DNA of 64,000 nt, from the NCBI RefSeq assembly GCF_035222375.1, contig NW_026946363.1, forward strand, positions 992,001-1,056,000, in the 5' to 3' direction. This document shows, in pieces, positions 11,301 through 23,869 of the stretch (positions are counted from its first letter, which is position 1; every line of letters starts with the position of its first letter). The translations under genes and the position numbers were made by a program. This stretch comes from Podospora pseudocomata. Its lineage: Eukaryota; Ascomycota; Sordariomycetes; Sordariales; Podosporaceae. The notes beneath the pieces were generated by a model. That model saw only the letters and a program-made list of their open reading frames with translations. It was not told where the DNA came from and made no database searches.

Positions 11301-12942
11301 TCGATTTGGTAACAGGAGACTTTAGATTACGTGATTGCCCGAGAGAAACGGCCGTACAACATGAAAGGCATGCTCAGAATCTTCGATCCATGACAGGTGC
11401 CGAGACAATGCGCAGGCAAGCCGCTGCATTATATAGGTAAGGAAGGCCGGAAACTGTTCGGAAAGGAAACTCTGTAACGCTCGCAAACCACCGTCGAATA
11501 AGAGCTGCAGTTATAAGCAATAGGCGGGAGCGATTCGAGACTGATATTGGATAGCAGGAAGGAAGACGATCAAGGGATCATCAACAAGCAAGCACAACAA
11601 AACTCTTTGGGAAAACTTCCAAGGCATTGATTGAGTGGTGGGCTGGCCCCCTGTCACTGGATGGAAGCTGCGGAAGCCCAAGCTGTCCCCTGTCAGTCTT
11701 GGCATTCCTCTCGATGCCCCCCTCGATGTCCCTTGTCCATCTCCACTGGTTTCGGGCTGGAATGACGAACAACGGGCTGGCGGGACGCTGCTTCTTGGTC
11801 CGTAGGCCCCACTTTCAGCGCTCCCTTGAGCATTTTGCAGGCATAGCAGCGCCTATGAAGCGAGCTCCAACACCGATTAAAAGTGATCGAAGCTCCTCCA
11901 AGTTTCCATGATTTCCGTGATCTTCTTGCTTGCTCAAACCAAGACTCTTTCTCGGCAGCAGATCTCTGATCAAACTCAAAACCTGTCAGCCTTTGATCTT
12001 CACCTAGCTACGGACCAAAAGCTCCAGAACCCCCCTGGTCTGCCACCCACACAGTCTTTAACCATCCGTCTCCAAAAGCTCGTCAGAGAGCCCCTCACCC
12101 CGTCACACTCCCTAGTCAGCGTTTTCTGCAACGCCGTTGTCTGTCAACAAATAGAGACATCCGATCTTCGATCTGGGTGGCTATCAACAGGCAAGTAGGT
12201 ATGCCCAATCCTTAGCTCCCTTCTCGAGCGATTCACCCTTGGTTACTGCCATCCACTCGAGGGAAGAAAATCCCCGGCTCTGGCTCGTTACGTCAGAGGG
12301 TGGACCACTGGGCACTAACTTGATCCCCGCCCTCAAAATACTATGCTGCCCTATTTTGAGTGACAAGCCCAATTGGTCTGACTGGAGATATTTCCTAACA
12401 GATTTCGAGCATCAAGTCTCGCGAAGTCTTTGTTCTCCTCTCCCGCCCCCCCAGCATCTTCCAGGCTCTTTTACGCTGCGCAACTCCTTCGTCCGTCCAC
12501 CGAGAAGTCTTATCAGGCTTTACACCACACTAGACGCGCCATCCCCGTTTGCCGCAGCTCTTCTGGCCGCACCGTTAAGCTTGTTCACAAAGCCACCTTG
12601 CGTCACTATAATCCGAGCGTCAGCTTAGCTCCTTTATGGTCATCCGTCCTAAGCTCGTCCCACATTTGTTGAGACGGTGACATTTCCTGGTTCTGTTTGG
12701 GCACTTGTGACCTGTCGAGAAGCCAAAGACGCCGTTACCGGCAGCACTCTCGCGCATCCTGCAAGCTGGGCTGTTTACCGTTGGGAGAATATCCGTTGCA
12801 AAAGCTTCATCCTTGCCCTTGGCCCCCATGAACTTGTCACTGGGGATTTTCCAGTAGCTACGACCACCGACTCCTCGCCAACGACCCTTCTACAATCCCA
12901 CCTACCTGTTGATAGCAAGAGACGGCCAGTCATCTGCCCATT
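8361..12942. other. long gene-poor region (4.6 kb)
   Basis: Both strands show only short, mutually overlapping open frames with no recognisable domains. Present are a TACC/TACGTACC-rich patch (8700-8755), a CA microsatellite (8765-8778) and a TATATA sequence near 11430. The last 700 bases are pyrimidine-rich and probably contain the promoter and a long leader of the trehalose subunit gene. A small or non-coding gene could be missed here. Confidence 0.45.
8765..8778. repeat. CA dinucleotide microsatellite
   Basis: A short uninterrupted (CA)n run downstream of the Rsa4 gene. Confidence 0.8.
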
Positions 12943-15845
12943 ATGACGGTTTTTATTGCTTCACTGTGAGTCTCTTGCCGTCAATGCTGTGCGGGCTGCC
13001 TGAAGCACTATACTTACGTTTCTCTGTACAGGTTCCTCCCCAAGACTATTCATTTCACACTCCCCGGCACACCTCCGCGCGGGTCTCGCTCCGAGAAGCC
13101 TCAGCCCAATCCGAGGCCAGCGCCACCTGAGCGGCAGCCTAGCCTGTTCCAACCGCCCAGTATCACCCCGCCTCATACTCCGACCGACGAGAAGAAGCCC
13201 AGCGGTCTTTTCACTAACGAGGATGGGCTGCGGGTTCATATTCCAACAACGACAGCGGTTGGAGAAGATGGTGTTCGTGCGCCAGCTGACCGAAGCTCTC
13301 CCACCTGGGGAGGTCGTTTAGATCAGCCAATGTCGCGGGCGAACTCACCGCCACCTCCTTCGTTGATCCAGAAGGCTAGAAACCTGCATCAGAAGGCCAA
13401 GGAGATGGGTCGGGCCGGCATCACACAACCTCGCACACTCGATAGAAGCGAGAGCCACGAGAGGGTTTTTGCACATGCCAACTGGAAGATCGTTAACGCT
13501 GACCAGGGCAATGGCGGTCTTCGAAATGCTGCCGAGGCGGCTTCCAGAGAGGGAAAGGTTGGAGACTGCACTTGGGTCGGCACCCTTGGTATGCCCACGG
13601 ATGCTCTCCAGGGCACTCAACAACTCCAAGATATTCAGGACAAACTCGCCACGGAGCACGACATGCTCAGTGTCTGCCCCTCCGACAAGGACTTTGATGG
13701 ACACTACTCTCACTTCTGTAAACAAATTCTGTGGCCAGTGTTTCATTACCAGATTCCCGACAACCCCAAGAGCAAGGCATACGAGGATCATTCATGGAAA
13801 TACTATGTCAATGTCAACCAAGCGTTCGCCGATGTCATCGTTAAGAACTGGAAGCGGGGCGACGTCGTTTGGGTCCACGACTACCATCTTCTCTTGGTCC
13901 CTGGCATGGTACGAAAGAAGCTGCCAGAAGCCAAGATTTGCTTCTTCCTTCACGTGGCCTTCCCGTCATCTGAGGTGTTCCGTTGCCTGGCGGTTCGGAA
14001 ACAGCTGCTGGAAGGCATGCTCGGTGCCAATCTGATTGGATTCCAGATCCACGAGTACACGAGACATTTCCTTCAGACCTGCAGTCGACTCCTTAGTGCG
14101 GAGGCCACTCCAGATGGACTCCAGTTGGAAGACCGCTTTGTCGACGTTGTCAACCTCCCAATCGGGATCGATCCTGTTAGTCTCAGCCAGCATCGTGAAG
14201 AAGACGAGGTTAAGAGATGGCTGGATACCATGAGGGAGCGTTACGCTGGCAAGAAGCTCATTGTTGCTCGCGACAAACTGGATCACGTTCGTGGCGTGAG
14301 ACAAAAGCTCCTCTCATATGAGCTTTTCCTGAATAAGAATCCGGAATGGAGGGACAAGGTTGTCCTCATCCAAGTGGCGCTTTCCACCAGCGAGAAGAGC
14401 GAGCTGGACGCGACTGTTAGCGACATCGTCACTCGCGTCAACTCCTCGTGGGCCAACTTGGCGTACCAGCCCGTCGTCTACCTCAAGCAAGACATCGACT
14501 ATGCACAGTATCTTGCTCTATTGAGCGTTGCGGACGCCCTCATGATCACCAGCCAACGCGAGGGCATGAACCTAACCTCGCATGAGTACCTCTTTTGCCA
14601 GGACGGCAAGATCAGCGAAAAGAAGCATGGATCTCTGATTCTCTCTGAGTTCACTGGCACGTCGTCCCTCTTTGGCGGAAATGAGCTTTCGGTCAACCCT
14701 TGGGATTATCGGGCCTGTGCGGATGCGATCAAGAAGGCTCTGGAGATGGGGGATGAGGAGAAAGAGATGCGATGGACCAAGCTGTACGAGGCAGTCAACC
14801 ACCACACAGGGTCTCATTGGTTTTCCGAGATCCTGGCTCGCCTCGATGTTGTGTATGAACAGCAGCACCGTCACGACCAAACCTCTGTTCCCCGACTTTC
14901 ACTCAACACGCTGGTTCAACAGTACAACAGGACGGAGAGAAGGCTGTTTATCCTCGATTTTGAGGGCACCCTGGTCAGCTGGGGGCCAGTCAACCAGATC
15001 ATTCCTGTCAGCCCACAGGTATGCTTTCTTCAGCAATTCCTTTTGAGTGATCATCAACTAACAGAGCACTACTAGCGTACCCTTGACGTATTGAACGACC
15101 TGCTCCTTGACGATCGTAACACTATTTATGTTATGTCTGGCCGCAGACCGGAAGAGCTGGATCGTCTGTTCCGCCGTGTCCCTAATCTCGGCCTCATTGC
15201 TGAGAACGGTTGTTTCCTCAGAGACTGTGGTAGCACGGAGTGGACCGAGATGGCTGATGCAGATCAAATCCGCTCCTGGAAGGATTCCGTCAGAGGTATC
15301 CTGACATACTACATCGAGCGCACCCCAGGCGCCGAGATAGAGGATCGGCGCTGCTCGCTCATCTTCCACTATAAGTCGGCGGAAGATTACGAATCTGCCA
15401 CCCGACAGGCCTTGGATTGTGCTAGTCACATCAACGACGCTTGTGAGGACCAGCGAGTCCACGCTATTCCCATGGAGGGCTGCGTCCTTGTGGAGCCGCT
15501 TGACTGGACCAAGAGCACGGCTGCCCAAAGGATCTTTTCCGATCTTCGCGACCGCATGGCACCAGATGCGACTCACACGTCGCCAGTGGACTTCCTCATG
15601 GTTGTCGGTGATGGACGTGAGGACGAGAAGGTCTTCAAGTGGGCCAACGGTTTGGGCGAGGAGGGCCTTGTGGAAGAGGTTGTGACGGTCAGCCTGGGAA
15701 CAAGAAACACGGAGGCGACCGCCACCATGACACAGGGCGTGAGTGGTAAGTGACAGCAATCACGGAGGATCGATTTGCAGAGTCAAGACTAACACGCAAT
15801 ACAGGTGTACTCATGGCTCTACAGAGACTGGGATCAATCGCGTAA
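12943..15845 (+). CDS. tps3: trehalose synthase complex regulatory subunit (TPS3/TSL1-like)
   Basis: Four exons (12943-12965, 13032-15018, 15076-15745, 15805-15845) give 906 aa. After a start MTVFIASLFLPKT and a Pro-rich linker comes a GT20 trehalose-6-phosphate synthase-like domain (about residues 150-620), then a HAD-type trehalose-phosphatase-like domain (about 645-890). Key catalytic positions are altered. The phosphate-binding Arg and Lys of the RLDYxKG motif are read here as K423 and R428 (DKLDHVRG). The phosphatase DxDGT motif is DFEGTL, with E652 for the second Asp. The later GDD motif is GDG (849-850). This pattern fits the non-catalytic regulatory subunits (yeast Tps3/Tsl1, Aspergillus TslA) that scaffold Tps1 and Tps2 in the cytosol, rather than Tps2 itself. 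The 7-codon first exon is supported because it restores a start typical of the family. Family identity is firm; loss of activity is inferred. Confidence 0.92.
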
Positions 15846-17229
15846 GCAGTTGCCCCATCCCCTCCCTAGCCCCCTTTGCTAGGCCAGATGCCAATGGTAA
15901 TGTTGCAGGTCCGTTGTGCCCACGCAACATCGCCGGAAGAGCTCTGTTAGAGGTGTGACTCTGCCGCCAGACGCTGAGCTCCAGTTCCTGCCGACGTCGT
16001 AGTTGACTCGGGGGTCCGTGTGGGGTCAGTGTGGTGTGCGCCGTTATTCGGTGTGATGAGGTGTGGTACCTACCCTGCCTTGTTGTTGTTTTGCTTGGCT
16101 TGGTCAGGTTGATTTGTCGCCCCTTTTTGCGAGCATATACTGCAACCTTTATTTGTATGCGCTCGGCTCCTTGCATGGTAGAACCTCGTGTGTTCTGCCA
16201 GCGTAGCCAAGACTGTTGTTTTTGTGCTTCTGGGTCTTGTCGCAGTTTTTACGCCGTCCTGTATGGTATCCTTTTACGATGAGGCAAGCCTCTACGTTCT
16301 ACAGTAGACTGTGAGGTGATTGGGATGGAAATTCTATGGGTTAACACAAAGAAAAGCAGGCAGTCGAAACGCTATGATACGCGAACTCGTCCATAGTATC
16401 GAAAGGATTCAGAGGGCAAAGAGAGAGATTGGAATCGCTTCAGCAATGATTAAGGGCCTCGGTATAGATATGGGATGGGGGTTTATTTCTTTTCGGTGGT
16501 GGAAACTTTGGTGGCCTTCTCCTTCTTTGCTCAAGAGTTATTAGCCTGCACATGTTTGATCGATTGCATGTTTATATGGATCGTGGCGTTCGGAGCCTTT
16601 ATTCGTTGGTTGATGAGGTGTCCTAGATCATGACAGGCGGTTTACCTATCTTTACCTAGTTTATTGTACTGTACAAAGTGGAACATGGAATACATTTTTG
16701 CTCTCCTCTGCTCCCTAGAGACCTATGTTTTGTTTGCGTTCGGAACCATCACCAACATTGACCCCCCTCGGCAATGACATCATGTTCCGCTATCGGATGG
16801 CGGGGTTTGTCCTGGTTCTCTTTTCCTAGGTACCCCGCGATTTCCAGCCAATCTTGCATTATCCCTGGACCCCTGAAAAGAGCTTTGACGAGCTGCCCCT
16901 CATTCAGTGGGCAGCCGCGAGACAAGCCGAATCGGAGAGAGCTCAGGTCCCGAGGGACATTAGGTCGGGCAATACCATCAGAGCAAGTGGCTTGCTGACC
17001 TCGGACTGTTTCACACCGTGTTTTGAGCGACGGTCAAGTCGAGGTATCATCACTCGAATCCGTTTTAGTCTTTGTAGTATTCGAAGACTGAGATTTTCTG
17101 GTGTGTACCTAGGTAGTTTGCTTTGAGTCATCTCCTATTGAGCTACTTCGGCGCAAGATCACCTGCACAAACAGAAGGGCGGATTTACAACACTTCTACC
17201 GCATATCAAGTCAACAAAAAACATCCAAG
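15846..17229. other. intergenic region
   Basis: 3' region of the trehalose subunit gene and promoter of the aminotransferase gene. No gene, repeat or RNA was recognised in about 1.4 kb. Confidence 0.5.
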
Positions 17230-18548
17230 ATGGCTTCAACGTTTCCTCCCCCTCCGGTCAACACCATCGACTGGTCCAATGTCGGCTTCAAAGTTAGAGA
17301 AGGTCCGTACCACCTACTACCAACCACCAAAAGTTCCATTGACAACCCTTGTATTACTTACACACCTCGACAGTAAACGGCCACATTGAATCCCATTACT
17401 CGGTCAAGACAGGCCAATGGTCACCCCTCCAGTTCGTCACCGACCCCTACATCCGCCTCCACGGCATGGCCCCGGCCCTCAACTACGGCCAGCAAGCCTA
17501 CGAAGGCCTCAAAGCCTTCCGCCTCCCGGGCAACAACAAGATCGCCATATTCCGCCCTGACCGCAACGCGGCCCGGCTCCAGCACTCGGCCGAGTTCATC
17601 TCTGTCCCTCCGGTCCCTGTCGACCTCTTTATCGCCGCAGTCAAGGCGGCTGTCGCTCTCAACGCCGAATTCGTGCCTCCCCACGAGACAGGCGCGGCGA
17701 TGTACATTCGGCCGCAAGTCTATGGTTCTTCGGCCCAGTTGGGACTGACGCCGCCGGAGGAGTACATGTTTTGCGTTTATGTCTTGCCCACAGGGGTTTA
17801 CCACGGGACTCACCCTGTCAGGGCGCTGATTATGGATGAGTTTGACCGGGCTGCCCCGAATGGGACGGGGAGCGCCAAGGTGGGGGGGAACTATGCTCCT
17901 GTGCTGCGGTGGAGTGATAAGGCTCGGGGGGAGGGGTATGGCATCACGCTGCATTTGGACAGCAAGAGGCACGAGGAGGTGGATGAGTTTTCTACGAGTG
18001 GGTTCATTGGGGTTTTGAGGGAGGGGGGCAAGGTGACGCTGGTGGTGCCGGATAGTAGGGCTGTGATTGACAGTGTTACTAGTCTGAGTGTGCAGGAGAT
18101 TGGGAGGGATTTTGGTTGGGGGGTGGAGAAGAGGGCGGTAGGTTCTTCATTGTGGTGAACACGAAGGCAAATGGCTAACGGCGATGGGTTGTGACAGATC
18201 AAGTATGACGAGCTGCCCAAGTTCTCAGAGGTGCTGGCTGCGGGCACGGCAGCTGCTCTTGTGCCCATCCGGTCGATCACCAAACGTGACAGCAACCGGC
18301 TTGCGGGACAGGCTCGCGTGTCTAGCAGCAATGGCGCGGAGACTGTTACATACATTCCTGAGGGTATCGAGGAGCCAGGCGAGATCTGTACCAAGCTTCT
18401 CGAGCAACTTAAGGGTATCCAGCTCGGCAAGATCGAGGACAAGTTTGGCTGGCGGTTCGAGGTCACGGAGCAGGATGGCAAGAGCGTTGTCGGCGAGAGT
18501 GACTCGGGTGGCGCTGCGGATGCTGATTCTGTGGACCAGCTTGACTAG
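17230..18548 (+). CDS. branched-chain amino acid aminotransferase (fold type IV PLP)
   Basis: Three exons (17230-17302, 17374-18137, 18198-18548) give 395 aa, a usual length for the family. It should transfer the amino group between Leu/Ile/Val and 2-oxoglutarate using PLP. The cofactor lysine is K193 in SAKVGGNYAP, the standard BCAT motif. QQAYEGLKAFR near residue 55 and EFSTSGFIGV near 235 are also family signatures. The N terminus (MASTFPPPPVNTIDW) is not Arg-rich or amphipathic, so a mitochondrial presequence is not evident and a cytosolic form is more likely. The EFSTSGF variant is common in the fungal TOXF-like subgroup, some of which act in secondary metabolism, but no biosynthetic genes are adjacent. 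The introns are clean. The short acidic C-terminal tail (about 30 residues) is extra. Confidence 0.92.
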
Positions 18549-20742
18549 GAAGTTTCGTTTTTTGGACCATGGGACTTGTGATCCGAGTGTTGTCCCTTGG
18601 ACGATGGTGTAGTGTACGAGGTATCCTGGGCCGCGGTGCATTACCCGAGGCTCACCATCTTTATTACCTTACGGAGGTTGTTGTCGGGATAAACAAAAAC
18701 AGGGTTAAACAAGAGATGTCACTAACAAAAAAAAAAGTCCCGCACTTTTCTCGAGTTCAGACAAGTCCCCGCTGTGAAACCCTTTGCATATTCGATCTTT
18801 GCACTGCCACAATGTCGGCTCCAAAACCCCTCACTATCGTGACCTGCTTGTCCGGAGTGTGTTACAGGTCTTGGCGCATGGGAAGGAAGGGGACATTACC
18901 GCGGGATTTGCATTCTGTAATGGCATTCCTTGGATGGTGGAAACGCATCTGGCGGGATGCTGTTTTGAGGATAGAGGAGGTGGGCTCAGTCAGGATCGAC
19001 TCTGTTGCGGAACCCCTGGATGTGATGGTGGCACCATTGGGGATAGAAGGAGGGGGGTTGTTTGCGAGCTGAGGGATATGGGGAAAGCATAGTTACTGCT
19101 CTGTTGCTGCATTTGACCATGCCATGAGATAGATGTTAGAGGTCAGAAAGAGGCCATATCCGAGGTTGCACTGTCGCTCTTTATTCCATGAATCTTTAAT
19201 CATTACATTTCGAGTCACCCACAGCGTTTTCTCTTAAAGACTACACTCTCGCTCGTTCAGTGACGCGCGCTCCTGCTGCTTGGTGATCTTGAATTCAACT
19301 CCCTCCCGCACTCTGCTGTCGACGGTCAAAACAAGAAACCCGAAGGAATCCAAGCCATCACCTGTCGTCTCTCCAAAAGATCCCAGCCCAAATCCCCGAC
19401 TTGGCACATACCCGGAACGCTGCCGCGGTGGGCGGCCTCCGGGAGTAAAAGAGACATGTGCCCCTGCCAACCCTTCCTGGGTCTTTGGGAACAAACCCGG
19501 AGGACTGGGTTGTCATCGAATGGTGCAAGGGTTCTGCTTGGCAATAAGGCTCTGGGCTTGGGTGGAGCGAGCCAGAAAGCTTAGGGCTTGCCAAGAGCGA
19601 TGCCAAGGCCAGCTTGGCAACCGTGGGGTTTGGAACAAGACATGGAGGTGGTGGAATTTTGATGTCTTTATCCGAAGTGGATTGAAGATGGAAGGGGATG
19701 ATGGGTTGGTGGGGTCATTGAGGGAGGGGGAAGATGTGTGTTATCGGGTGAGTTTGAGGCTCTGAAGTGAAGTGTCGGTCGGAGTTGGGCCGTTTGCTGA
19801 GGGGCATGGGGATCTTATGAAACCATGTTGTCTTCACACCTCATTTTCTGGCTCTCAACTCATTCTGGGATGGTTGTGAGGTTGGACTTTTAGGTTTTGG
19901 TGAGTTAGACTGGGAGACGGTCGGCCTCGTACATTTCACTGTCTCTGATGGGCCAGTCCATGGACTTCGTGTTCGAAGTGGACGCCCTAACGGGGCACGG
20001 TGTTGATTCCCTACCTGAGGTACCTTACCTATCTTTCGTGGTCCTCAGCTCACAGACGACCGATACTTACACGGTCTCGTCCCCAAGCCTCAACATCCCT
20101 ATTCCTTGATTCCTTCGTGTCCTTGCCGTGTCGATCTCTAACCTGCTTGGTAGGTAGGTAGCATCAACCACGCTTCCACCACTTAACCCGATGGCTGCCG
20201 CGGGGCATGCCGGCCAGGGATAGACCCCCCGCGGCTGTAGACGGTGACGGGAAGGATGGAGCAGGAAGGTGCTCAATCAAGCGCGCATGCATGACTTTCA
20301 CGAGCATGTAGCTCACCCTCATTGACACTGACCACTCACATGAGATATCGCTATCTGCCCTTAGAATGACTAGAGAACGGGACGTTGAGCTGGACCCAAG
20401 GACCCAGCGCCCTACCACAGAGCTCCCCAGAAGCTCGTGTGTTCGCGACCCCCATGACCCACACCACTGAACGTTGCGAGAAACGTGGTTTACCGATATC
20501 TCATTATGCAAATCTATCTCGCATCCTTATCTCACGGTTGTTTCGACTGCTGGACGAGAAGCTGAGTCTCGTCTTGAGACAAGCTGAACTATAAAGCCGA
20601 CACAGCACGATCTGTCGGTCTTGTTCCGAGATATCATCCCTTTTCTTGACTTTCGTGTTCATCATACCAAGTCTTGACCCCATTCCATGACCAGCAACGC
20701 AACAGTTCAACGTTCAACTGCCGAAGCCATAACCCTGACACC
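18549..20742. other. intergenic region with unassigned open frames
   Basis: About 2.2 kb between the aminotransferase and Hak1. An 86-codon ATG frame starts near 18811 (+), and open frames occur on both strands at 19230-19765; none shows a recognisable domain or consistent splicing. A GGTAGGTAGGTA run lies near 20150. This may be decayed coding sequence, or nothing. Confidence 0.35.
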
Positions 20743-23493
20743 ATGGCCGACACACCACCACCACCGATCACATCGGAGGCCAATGACGAACCGCCTCCCC
20801 TAAACAATGTCCCGTCTGAACCCACGGCCCGCTCTACCGGTATCTCCTTTGGGCCAGACTTGCGAGGAGACATCGGATCTAGCCAGGCCGGCGGTATTTA
20901 CAACACCAGAAGCATCACAAGGGCGTCTTTTGACAGACGAACCGCCGGTGACATCTCTCAGGAGAATGGTGGACCTTCCAACAGTAGCGATGATGTGGAA
21001 GAGGGGGATGACTGGCGTGACAAGCATGGCAAAACGAAGCAGGTGTTTAAGGGCACTACACTGTTATGGTGTGTCGGGCTCCATTTTCCTTTTTTGATGC
21101 TGCTCTTTAGGATGTTGTGATACTAACTAAGATTCTGCATGTCTGTAGGCTAGCATACCAATCCATTGGTGTTATCTACGGAGACATTGGCACCAGGTAT
21201 GATCGTCAGACGTCTCGGTTGCTGTCCGGTAGCAATGCTGATCCCCAGGGGTAGTCCCCTGTATGTCTACTCGTCGACATTCCTCGAACCGCCTACTCAA
21301 GAAGACCTTCTGCAAGTGCTCTCAGTCATCATCTGGTCGTTGACCATTATGGTCACGGTCAAATATGTCTTTATCATCCTGCACGCGGACAATGAGGGAG
21401 AAGGTGGCACTTTCAGTTGTTATTCACTCCTTACCAGATTTGTGAGTCCCCTCAACAAAGCCCACCCTCGAATCATGCTGGCAATTACTTACAGAGGGGG
21501 ACAGGCAAACATCACCTCGCGCGACCCTCGAGAAGAAGTGCTTGTGCGCATGGAACGCCACTCGACAATGGACATGCGCAAACCGAACCGTACCATTCGC
21601 GACCGGATCGAACGAAGCAAGTTTACCCATGGGCTCCTCAAGACGATTGGAGTCTTGGCCGTATCCATGGTCATTGCCGACGGTGTCCTTACGCCCGCTC
21701 AATCCGTCCTTGGGGCTGTCCAGGGGCTCAAGGTCGTGAAGCCAGACCTGTCATCTTCGGCGATTGTCGGTACCTCTTGTGGCATACTCATTGTATTGTT
21801 CCTGATACAGCCGTTCGGAACTACCAAGCTCGCCTCGGCGTTTGCTCCCATAGTCATCATTTGGTTGGGATTCAACGGCGGTTTTGGCATCTACAACCTC
21901 GTAAAATACGACTGGGTGGTGCTCAAGGCCTTCAGTCCTTATTTTGCCATCCAATTCTTCTCGCAGCACAAGACACACGGTTGGAGGATGCTGGGCGGTA
22001 TCCTGTTATCTTTTACGGGAGTGGAAGCATTGTTTGCGGATCTTGGTGCCTTCAGCCTTCGCGCTATTCAGCTGAGCTGGATGTGCTACGCCTACCCTTG
22101 CTTGTTGCTGGCGTACATCGGTCAAGCGGCCTTCATCAGTGTTCACCCCGAAGCCTATGCCAACCCCTTCTTCAACTGTGTCCCCCCCGGCATGCTCTAC
22201 CCCTCCCTGGTGGTAGCCGTCCTGGCAGCCATCGTCGCCAGCCAGGCCATGATCACAGCAACATTTCAGCTCACCAGCCAAATCATGAAGCTCTCCTACT
22301 GCCCCCAAGTCAAGGTGGTGCACACCTCTCGCGTCTTCCACGGCCAGCTTTACGTCCCCTTCCTCAACTGGATCCTCATGATCGGCGCTGTCCTCGTCAC
22401 AGCCGTCTACAGCGACACCACCCGCCTCGGCAACGCCTACGGCGTCTGCGTCATGTTCGTCACCTTCTTCGACACCTGCATGGTCACGCTTGTGGCGCTG
22501 ATAGTCTGGAAACTGTCCCCATTTTTGATCTTCATCCCCTGGCTCTTCTTCGTCACCATGGACGGGCTGTATCTTTCCTCGGCTCTCAACAAAGTCCCCG
22601 ACGGGGCGTGGTTCACCATCACCGTCTCTGGGATCCTCACTGCCATCTTCCTCCTCTGGAGATTTGGCAAGGAGAACCAGTGGCGCGCCGAGGCGGAGGA
22701 CCGCTTCAGGCCTACTGAACTTGTTGGTAAGGACCAGAAGGGACATTTGTGCCTTACGCCCAAATGGGGAGGTGAACCGTTGAGTGTCATTAGAGGTTTG
22801 GGGATCTACTTTGATAAGACGGGTGTGATGACTCCAGCTGTTTTCACACATTTTGTCAGTAAATTTGTTGCTGTACCTGAGGTGGCTGTCTTTTTCCATC
22901 TTCATCCGGTGGAGATCCCGACTGTTTCCCCTGAGGAGAGGTATCACGTCTCAAAGTTTGGGACTTTACCGGGGTGTTACCGGCTGGTGATCAAGCACGG
23001 GTTCATGGACGAGGTGATCAGTCCTGATTTGGCTGCGTTGATATACAACCAGGTGAGGAAGGCGATTATCCGGCAGGCGAAGGAGCGGCTGGGACTGGGC
23101 CCGTCAAAGGAGGTGGGGGATGAGGACGAGGACGAGGTCGGTGGGGAGAAGAATGGGGATAATAATACCACGAGTACCAGCGCCAGGACTACTACTACCA
23201 CGGGGTTGGCGGGTGGACCTCCTGGGCTGAACTCGAGGTCGAATAGGCTGCCGGTGGAACTGAGGGATCATGAGGTTGCGAATGAGCTGGCCAAGCTTGA
23301 TAAGGCTTTTGCGGCGAAGATTATGTATATTGTTGGCAAGGAGCAGATGAGGGTGAGGAGGTCGAGCTCGATTGGGAGGAGGATTGTGCTGTCGATTTTC
23401 TTGTGGATTAGGGAGAATACGAGGGCGAAGATTGCGAATTTGAGGTTGGCTATGGATAGGGTTGTTGAGGTTGGGTTTGTAAAGGAGATATGA
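20743..23493 (+). CDS. hak1: high-affinity K+ transporter, KUP/HAK family
   Basis: Four exons (20743-21068, 21149-21196, 21255-21441, 21505-23493) give 849 aa. The spliced join over exons 2 and 3 rebuilds YQSIGVIYGDIGTSPLYVY, the family signature in TM1. The join of exons 3 and 4 gives SLLTRFANITSRDPRE; choosing the second of two nearby CAG acceptors keeps frame. About twelve hydrophobic segments follow (residues 115-565), including GVEALFADLGAFS and the conserved PALVA-like helices. A cytosolic C-terminal half ends in a Ser/Thr-rich linker and a conserved tail. The protein should import K+ across the plasma membrane, probably H+-coupled, as characterised for Neurospora and Schwanniomyces Hak1. 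The soluble N terminus of about 110 residues is Pro/Ser-rich. Identity is firm. Confidence 0.95.
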
Positions 23494-23869
23494 TGGGGGG
23501 TTGGGTGGCCCGTGTAGGTCGCGCGAAGCTGGATCAGGAGCAACTTGTTGTCGATAAGTGGGGCCTCTTTGTGTGGATGGCTTTGGCTGATGGAAATCAT
23601 CCCCTGAGGAGCAAATTCTCTTCAAAGAGATTATGAGAGAATGATACTTGTTTGATTGTTTACAGTTTCACAGAGAGGCTATTGACACGGGGTGAAGCGG
23701 TTAAGGGGCAGCTCGGCAGGGTGCATGTCACCACAGCGCCAAAACCGACAGATTGTGCTTCCAACCACGAGAAAATAAGTCTTTTGCTATCCAAAAAGGA
23801 ATCTCCAAGACTTGTTTGTTTCCTACATTTCCCACCATATTACACCAACACTGACCCCAGAGCGCTGCA
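23494..23869. other. 3' region between convergent genes
   Basis: Lies between the Hak1 stop and the end of the convergent decarboxylase-like gene. Nothing else is seen. Confidence 0.5.

Noticed and set aside
19230-19765. Open frames on both strands that look faintly protein-like
   Set aside because: No start, splice signals or domain could be joined into a consistent gene.
21417-22718. A 433-codon frame inside the Hak1 gene in another phase
   Set aside because: It is a shadow of the GC-biased Hak1 coding sequence; its Pro/Arg/His-rich reading has no domain, while the Hak1 frame carries all family motifs.
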